From VXYL01 sp965243095 (GTDB lineage Bacteria; Pseudomonadota; Gammaproteobacteria; Pseudomonadales; Azotimanducaceae): a stretch of DNA of 64,000 bases. The notes beneath the pieces are model-generated. The model searched no databases. It saw only the letters and a program-made list of their open reading frames with translations, and was not told the DNA's origin. This document shows, in pieces, positions 60,401-64,000 of this stretch (within the stretch, counting starts at the first letter, position 1; each line of letters starts with the position of its first letter). The translations under genes were made by a program, and so were the position numbers. Location of the stretch: positions 2,232,001 through 2,296,000 of the forward strand of contig OZ251530.1 of NCBI GenBank assembly GCA_965243095.1. Direction: 5' to 3'.

Positions 60401-62349
60401 TCCTCGTCCACGAAGGCCACGGTGATGGAAGCGCCTTCCTCGGACACCTCGGACACCACCGTTTCCACGCCTTCCAACTCCAGAATCACCGCCTCCACGC
60501 GGCCGACGGCCTTCGCCAACGCCTCCGCCGAAGAGGCGCCGCGCGCGTAGCGACCAATCATGCGCACCTCGTCGGCGCGGTCGGCATCCGTGCGGCCGGA
60601 GCCGCTGATGGCCAGAGGCACCGCCGTGACGAAGGTGATGAGCACCGCGAACAACGTGCCCGCCACCCACGCGGACGGCCGGCGCAGCGCGCTTTTCAGC
60701 ACACCGGCAAACAGCATCCGCGCCGGCTCCGGCGGGCGCAGGCCGCCGGACAGTTCGCGGCGCTCGCGGCCGCGGGCGGCCCGATTGGCGGCGGCCGGCG
60801 CCGCCAGCCGGTAGGCAAGCACCGGCACCAGGCCCACCGCCACCAGCAAGGACGCCGCCAACGGCAACAGCAACGCCGCCGCCACGATGCGTAGCAGCTC
60901 GGCGGTGGTGGTGCCCAAATCCACCAACGTCATGGGCAGGAACACGATGGCGGTGGTGGCGCTGGCGGCGGCGATGGCGAGCGCCGTGCGCCGCAGGCCG
61001 CGCCGCGCCGCGTCCGCCGGGGAGGCGCCGCGCTCCAAGCCGCGCAACACGGCCTCGTACACCACGATGCTGTTGTCGATGAGCAGGCCGATGGAAAGCG
61101 ACAGGCCAATCAGGGAGATGACGTTCAAGGTCTGGCCGAAGACGTACAACAAAGCGATGGCGGCGAGCAGACTCACCGGCACCGCCACGCCCACCACGGA
61201 GACCGCCCGCCATTCGCGCAGGAACAGGAACAGCACCGCCAGCGCGATCAGATAGCCGGACAAGGCGAGCTTGCCCAAATGCCCAATCTGCTTCTCCACG
61301 ATCTCGGCCGCGTCGCTGCCAATCACCAGATCGAGGCCGAGCGGCGCGATCTCCTCGCGCAGTTCCTCCACGCGCTCGCGCAACGCCTGGCCCAAGCGGA
61401 TGAGATTGGCGCCCTGCTCTTGGTAGATGACCACGCCCACCGCCGGTTCGCCGTTGACGCGCAGAAAGGTTTGCTCCGGGGCGACGCCGAAGGCGATGTC
61501 CGCGACGTGCCCCAACGTGACCGGACGGTCCGCACGGATGCGCAGATTCCGCAAACCGTGCAACCCGGGCGGATGCCCCTCCATCACCACCTGTTGGCGA
61601 CCATCCGGCAATTCCAAGGTGCCCACATGGCGGGTCTGTTGCATGTTGCGCGACACCGCGCCGACCACCTCCATCGGCGTCACCCCGGCCGCCACCACGC
61701 GCTGCGGATCCACCGTCACCGTCACCTGTCGCCGCGCTCCGCCGGTGGCGAACGCCTCGCTCACCCCCGGCACCGAGGCGAAGCGCGGCGCCAACAGCTG
61801 GTCGGTGCGGTCGTACAGCGCTTCCAAGTCCGCTTGCCCCGCGCCGTCCGCGCCGCCGAGCACATGCACCCGCATCACGAAGCTGCCCATCGCCGAGGTG
61901 CGCTCCTCGGTCGAAGTCACGTTCAAGCCGGCTTGACCGCGCGGCTGTTCGCGCTCGATGGCGGCGGCGATGCGGCGCAGCTCCGCTTCGCGCACCTTGA
62001 TGTCGGTGCCGGCGTCGAAGCGCACGGTGAAGCGGCCGCTCGTGCCGCTCACGCGCCCCCAGGTTTCGGCGACGTGCGGCATCGCCGACACGCGGGCTTG
62101 CAGCGGCAGCAGCAGGTCGCGCTCGACGATTTCGGGTTCCGCGCCGGCGCGCCAGAAGTACACGTACAGGGAATCTCCCTGAATGGCCGGCATGAGTTCC
62201 ACGGGAATGCGCTGCCAACCCACCAAGCCCAGAATGACCATGCCGACGAACACCATCGCCACGGCCACCGGACGGCGCACCGGCAGATCCAGCAGATGCC
62301 ACGCGCGCCGACCGCCGGCCCCCTCTTGTTTCGCTTGCAGACCGATCAC
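57487..62349 (-). CDS. RND efflux permease fused to ABC transporter ATPase
   Basis: This 1620-residue protein is read in one frame. Residues 1 to about 1100 form an RND (AcrB/CusA-like HAE) permease: LDLPVRRPVAVAMVFVGMVI first helix, periplasmic loops (GTDIKVREAELRRIAAAIER), NVISLIGLSLSIGLLIDNSI with the helix-4 acidic residue, and GLAVNPAILLVDR. At 1132-1143 VVDVRNLKKTYG looks like the first strand of an ABC ATPase. Some 190 residues with about four membrane helices follow before VSEVNFRVEKGMVGVLGPNG, Walker A at 1357 (GPNGAGKTT), LSGGMRQRVA and VIIVDEPTVGLDP. The GTG start overlaps the upstream RND stop and the stop overlaps the permease start. The three genes act together by inference; no MFP adaptor or TolC is in the window. 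Confidence 0.88.
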   Translation of the reverse strand: MIGLQAKQEGAGGRRAWHLLDLPVRRPVAVAMVFVGMVILGLVGWQRIPVELMPAIQGDSLYVYFWRAGAEPEIVERDLLLPLQARVSAMPHVAETWGRVSGTSGRFTVRFDAGTDIKVREAELRRIAAAIEREQPRGQAGLNVTSTEERTSAMGSFVMRVHVLGGADGAGQADLEALYDRTDQLLAPRFASVPGVSEAFATGGARRQVTVTVDPQRVVAAGVTPMEVVGAVSRNMQQTRHVGTLELPDGRQQVVMEGHPPGLHGLRNLRIRADRPVTLGHVADIAFGVAPEQTFLRVNGEPAVGVVIYQEQGANLIRLGQALRERVEELREEIAPLGLDLVIGSDAAEIVEKQIGHLGKLALSGYLIALAVLFLFLREWRAVSVVGVAVPVSLLAAIALLYVFGQTLNVISLIGLSLSIGLLIDNSIVVYEAVLRGLERGASPADAARRGLRRTALAIAAASATTAIVFLPMTLVDLGTTTAELLRIVAAALLLPLAASLLVAVGLVPVLAYRLAAPAAANRAARGRERRELSGGLRPPEPARMLFAGVLKSALRRPSAWVAGTLFAVLITFVTAVPLAISGSGRTDADRADEVRMIGRYARGASSAEALAKAVGRVEAVILELEGVETVVSEVSEEGASITVAFVDEDERPERLTVSRVREVANEAAEPIRGFELLRPGEESVRGKRGGGGRDGMAAAMGQAPRRVVLSGPETAPLNRLARDVVARLKAVPDVANAWRATPAGMDELWVEPNRRAFEAFGLTLDEVLPVLQVVGREGFSAGGGFVLASGREIPVKVERTGAREPFAARDLRRLRVQTESGVAPVAALASIRQMPPTPVITHHNGRREASVSFRLGRDAPESGPGLEALEQEIAAVVQTAPRQLGYTVEVREEEDTDSLIRQLAVPALLLLALVLAMAFESLTLPVLVLLALPLAVLGSAWLFVVTGTPASIMAGAGIIMLFGLAVNPAILLVDRIAQRVRGGWSPGAAALAAVRERTRPVLMTSATTIAALWPLAITTGRENEMWPPFAIVVIGGLITSTVLTLLIIPVAYTLLQRLDRVFGRVGPWLVVGWFAATLGVMLSLTLTDVITSLLWQAITSLLVGGGLLAVTVLLFRRTEMVAPDTSAGPPVVDVRNLKKTYGLPGPLRNALRAKREFQRRILAQGGVVEGVGFEARDTLRRFGPPLILTVAPFVVANFVQGSAWKLILWLLGGAFFGQLLRDVRRARGLADAAGVVAPGGVEGGLRAVTPWVVLAAFVYWMLVVPYLADDPPRTALVLPILAAVVLGVGQLVRRSALRQQRGQLPARVRYGPFRYPRTLLRRWALRLGGFDLPVRPVRAVSEVNFRVEKGMVGVLGPNGAGKTTLLRQLAGILDPTRGAIFLGGAPLGKVRNLLARWVGYLPQDAGLPGGLSAREYLSYFGALYDLPVPVRRERVERLLREVGLEGKADDKIKALSGGMRQRVAVARTLLRLPPVIIVDEPTVGLDPRERIRFRNLLSRLAEDRIVLFSTHVVEDVAVACERVLVMASGRLVFDGQPVALADAAQGRVWEVRSPAAMPFELPSDAILAEEAPAGGITVRRILRDTAPTADAAAVDPRLEDGYLWLISHADAADAPAAAA

Positions 62350-64000
62350 GCCGCCTCCGCTTGTGGCCGCCGTCGCAGCCGATCCAACGCCAGATAGAGA
62401 CACGGCAGCACCAACAGCGAGCCGATGGTGGACGCGACGATGCCGCCGATGATGGTGATCGCCATCGGCGCCCGCAACTGCGCGCCTTCGCCGCCGCCGA
62501 ACACCAGCGGCGTCAGCGCCAGCGCGGTGGTGAGCGTGGTCATCAGAATCGGCCGCAGGCGAATGCCGGCCGCGGCCGCCAACGCCGCGGCGCGCTCGCG
62601 CCCTTCGGCCATCAACTGCCGGGCGGTGGCGATCAGCAACACCGCGTCGTTCACCGCCACGCCGGCGAGCACGATGAAGCCGAGCATGGCCATCACGCCG
62701 ATGGGCTGGCCGCCGGGCACCAGCGCCACGGCGACGCCGACCAGCGCGAGCGGCACCGCCGCCAGCACGGTGAGCGGCTGCAGGAACGATTCGAAGGTGC
62801 CGGCCAGCACCATCAGCACCAGCGCCAGCGCCAGCAGGCCGGCCAGCTGCAGTTCGCCGAAGGTGCGGGCGCGCTCCTCTTCTTGACCGCGCAGCGAGGC
62901 GCGCAGCCCGGGCGGCAAAGGCGCGTCGGCGAGCGCGGCGTACACGGCCGCCACCGCCTCCGCCTGGGTGGCGCCGTCGGCGACGTGCGCGGTCACTTGG
63001 GCGGTGCGGCGCTGATCCCGGCGGAACACTTCCCGGGCGCCTTGCTGGTGGTGGAAGTTGGCCACTTCGCCGACCGCGACCGGGCGGCCGGCGGCGGTGC
63101 GCAGCTCCAAGTCGCCGAGACGGTCGATGTCCGGCGCCGGCAAACGAATGGTGACCGCGCGCTCCTCGTCGCCCATGGCCAAGCGCGTCGCCACGCGCCC
63201 GTCCAAGCTGGCTTCGAGTGCGCGCCCCACGGTGGCCAGATCCACGCCCAGGGCATCCGCCATGGTGCGGTCCAAGGTCACGCGCAGTTCCGGCGGCCCG
63301 CCTTCGAACGACGAGCGCACGTTCCACAACTCCGGCAACTCGGCAAGCGCCTCCTTCACCGCCGCGGCGCCGCGGCGCAGGTCGTCCAGCGCGTTGCCGG
63401 CGATCTCCACCACCACCGGCGGGCCGCTCGCCCCCAGCGAATCGGTGAGCGCGGAACGGCTGATCTCCCACGCCACCTCGGTGTCCGGCAAGGCTTCCAG
63501 GGCCGGACCGACGCTGGCGGCCACTTGCCGGCCGGTGGGCCCGTCCGGCGCCATGCGCACATGCACGCGCGCGGTGTTCTCCTCGGTGAGTTCGCTGCGG
63601 ATGGCGCGGTCGTCTTCGGGCAGGCGGCCCACTTCGGCAAGGGTGGCGGCGAGCGCGCCCTGTCCCGCCTGCGTGAACATCTCCTCCACGCCGGCCGCGG
63701 TCTGCGCCGTGGATTCCACCCGCTGCGCGGCCGGGCCCACCAAGCGCACCGAGAACTGGCGCGGATCCGAAGGCGCGAGCAGTTCCGTGCCGAGCCGCGC
63801 CAGCAGCACCACCGCGCCGACGACCACCACCGCCGCCACCAACACCACCGTGGCCGGGCGCAGCAAGAGCCGGGCCACGATCCGCTCCAGCCAAGCGCGG
63901 GCGCGCGACGCGGCCGCTTCCGCGGCGATGCCGGTGCGCGGCGCATTCGGCAGAAACCAGCGCCCGAGCGCGGGAATCAACAACACCGCCACCACCAGCG
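62346..64000 (-). CDS. RND efflux permease, C-terminal part (continues beyond window end)
   Basis: The last 550 or so residues of an RND permease are present. There is a helix, a large periplasmic domain (TEENTARVHVRMAPDGPTGR, GPPVVVEIAGNALDDL, RVTLDRTMADALGVD), then the C-terminal membrane bundle with FESFLQPLTVLAAVPLALVG, MLGFIVLAGVAVNDAVLLI and RLRPILMTTLTTALALTPL. It is homologous to but distinct from the RND part of the next gene. Two different RND permeases in tandem resemble heteromultimeric pumps such as MdtBC. The gene starts outside the window. Confidence 0.9.
   Translation of the reverse strand, partial: LVVAVLLIPALGRWFLPNAPRTGIAAEAAASRARAWLERIVARLLLRPATVVLVAAVVVVGAVVLLARLGTELLAPSDPRQFSVRLVGPAAQRVESTAQTAAGVEEMFTQAGQGALAATLAEVGRLPEDDRAIRSELTEENTARVHVRMAPDGPTGRQVAASVGPALEALPDTEVAWEISRSALTDSLGASGPPVVVEIAGNALDDLRRGAAAVKEALAELPELWNVRSSFEGGPPELRVTLDRTMADALGVDLATVGRALEASLDGRVATRLAMGDEERAVTIRLPAPDIDRLGDLELRTAAGRPVAVGEVANFHHQQGAREVFRRDQRRTAQVTAHVADGATQAEAVAAVYAALADAPLPPGLRASLRGQEEERARTFGELQLAGLLALALVLMVLAGTFESFLQPLTVLAAVPLALVGVAVALVPGGQPIGVMAMLGFIVLAGVAVNDAVLLIATARQLMAEGRERAAALAAAAGIRLRPILMTTLTTALALTPLVFGGGEGAQLRAPMAITIIGGIVASTIGSLLVLPCLYLALDRLRRRPQAEAA

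Noticed and set aside
56771..62302. 1843-residue frame as one giant protein
   Set aside because: Only its last 239 codons (from 57490) encode a sensible protein; the rest is out of frame with the RND-ABC gene, whose motifs are in another frame.

Overview
The window is a GC-rich bacterial chromosome segment (roughly two thirds G+C by eye) from a gammaproteobacterium. The strongest evidence is gene order. The divergent pilT / yggS-proC-yggT-metX-metW-DUF4426-rdgB-hemW block, the gshB-tonB-algH-ruvX block and the rppH-ptsP pair all match arrangements known from Pseudomonas and relatives. A long-form QueF and a 4.5S RNA fit the same placement. The many repeat proteins, Rpn-like nucleases and small toxin-like genes resemble genomes of uncultured host-associated or marine gammaproteobacteria, but that lifestyle is inference.

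Layout. 1-30.5 kb is mostly core. It starts with the end of a BCCT transporter and the hemW-to-yggS operon on the minus strand. pilT follows, then a phased 23-bp tandem array running into a DUF4143 ATPase gene, rubredoxin, a large membrane protein with ruvX/algH/tonB/gshB, ptsP/rppH, a DUF255 thioredoxin-like protein, acetyl-CoA synthetase, a small PIN-like gene pair and rpoD. Next comes a tightly coupled signalling operon: a response regulator with PP2C phosphatase, an RsbW-like kinase, a periplasmic binding protein and a histidine kinase.

30.7-54.6 kb is accessory. Two very large secreted leucine-rich-repeat proteins (30.7-34.4 and 48.3-52.1 kb) share a roughly 230-residue duplicated module not recognised from any named family; the second also carries an HELQH metallopeptidase-like motif. 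Between them lie five copies of one Rpn/YhgA-like nuclease gene: two intact, one frameshifted, one reduced to its 3' end, and one split by an IS110-family element next to a catalytic codon. Four of the five copies keep an internal AGGAGG plus in-frame ATG that would produce a short C-terminal protein, as in known RpnL/RpnS toxin-antitoxin genes. Interleaved with the copies are a GIY-YIG fusion, two HEPN-like genes (one with a partner) and gene remnants. This looks like a decaying defence or toxin-antitoxin hotspot. An SDR, a leaderless binding protein and an AAA ATPase precede the second LRR gene. A 4.5S RNA, a tRNA-Ser(GGA) and an AAA-ATPase/PD-(D/E)XK gene follow.

54.6-64 kb is a minus-strand run of queF, an MFS transporter flanked by near-identical palindromic repeats, and an efflux locus. 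The efflux locus has an RND permease (cut by the window end), a 1620-residue protein fusing an RND permease to an ABC ATPase with a membrane insert inside the ABC domain, and an ABC-2-type permease. All three overlap by stop/start codons, so the two transporter systems are probably made together.
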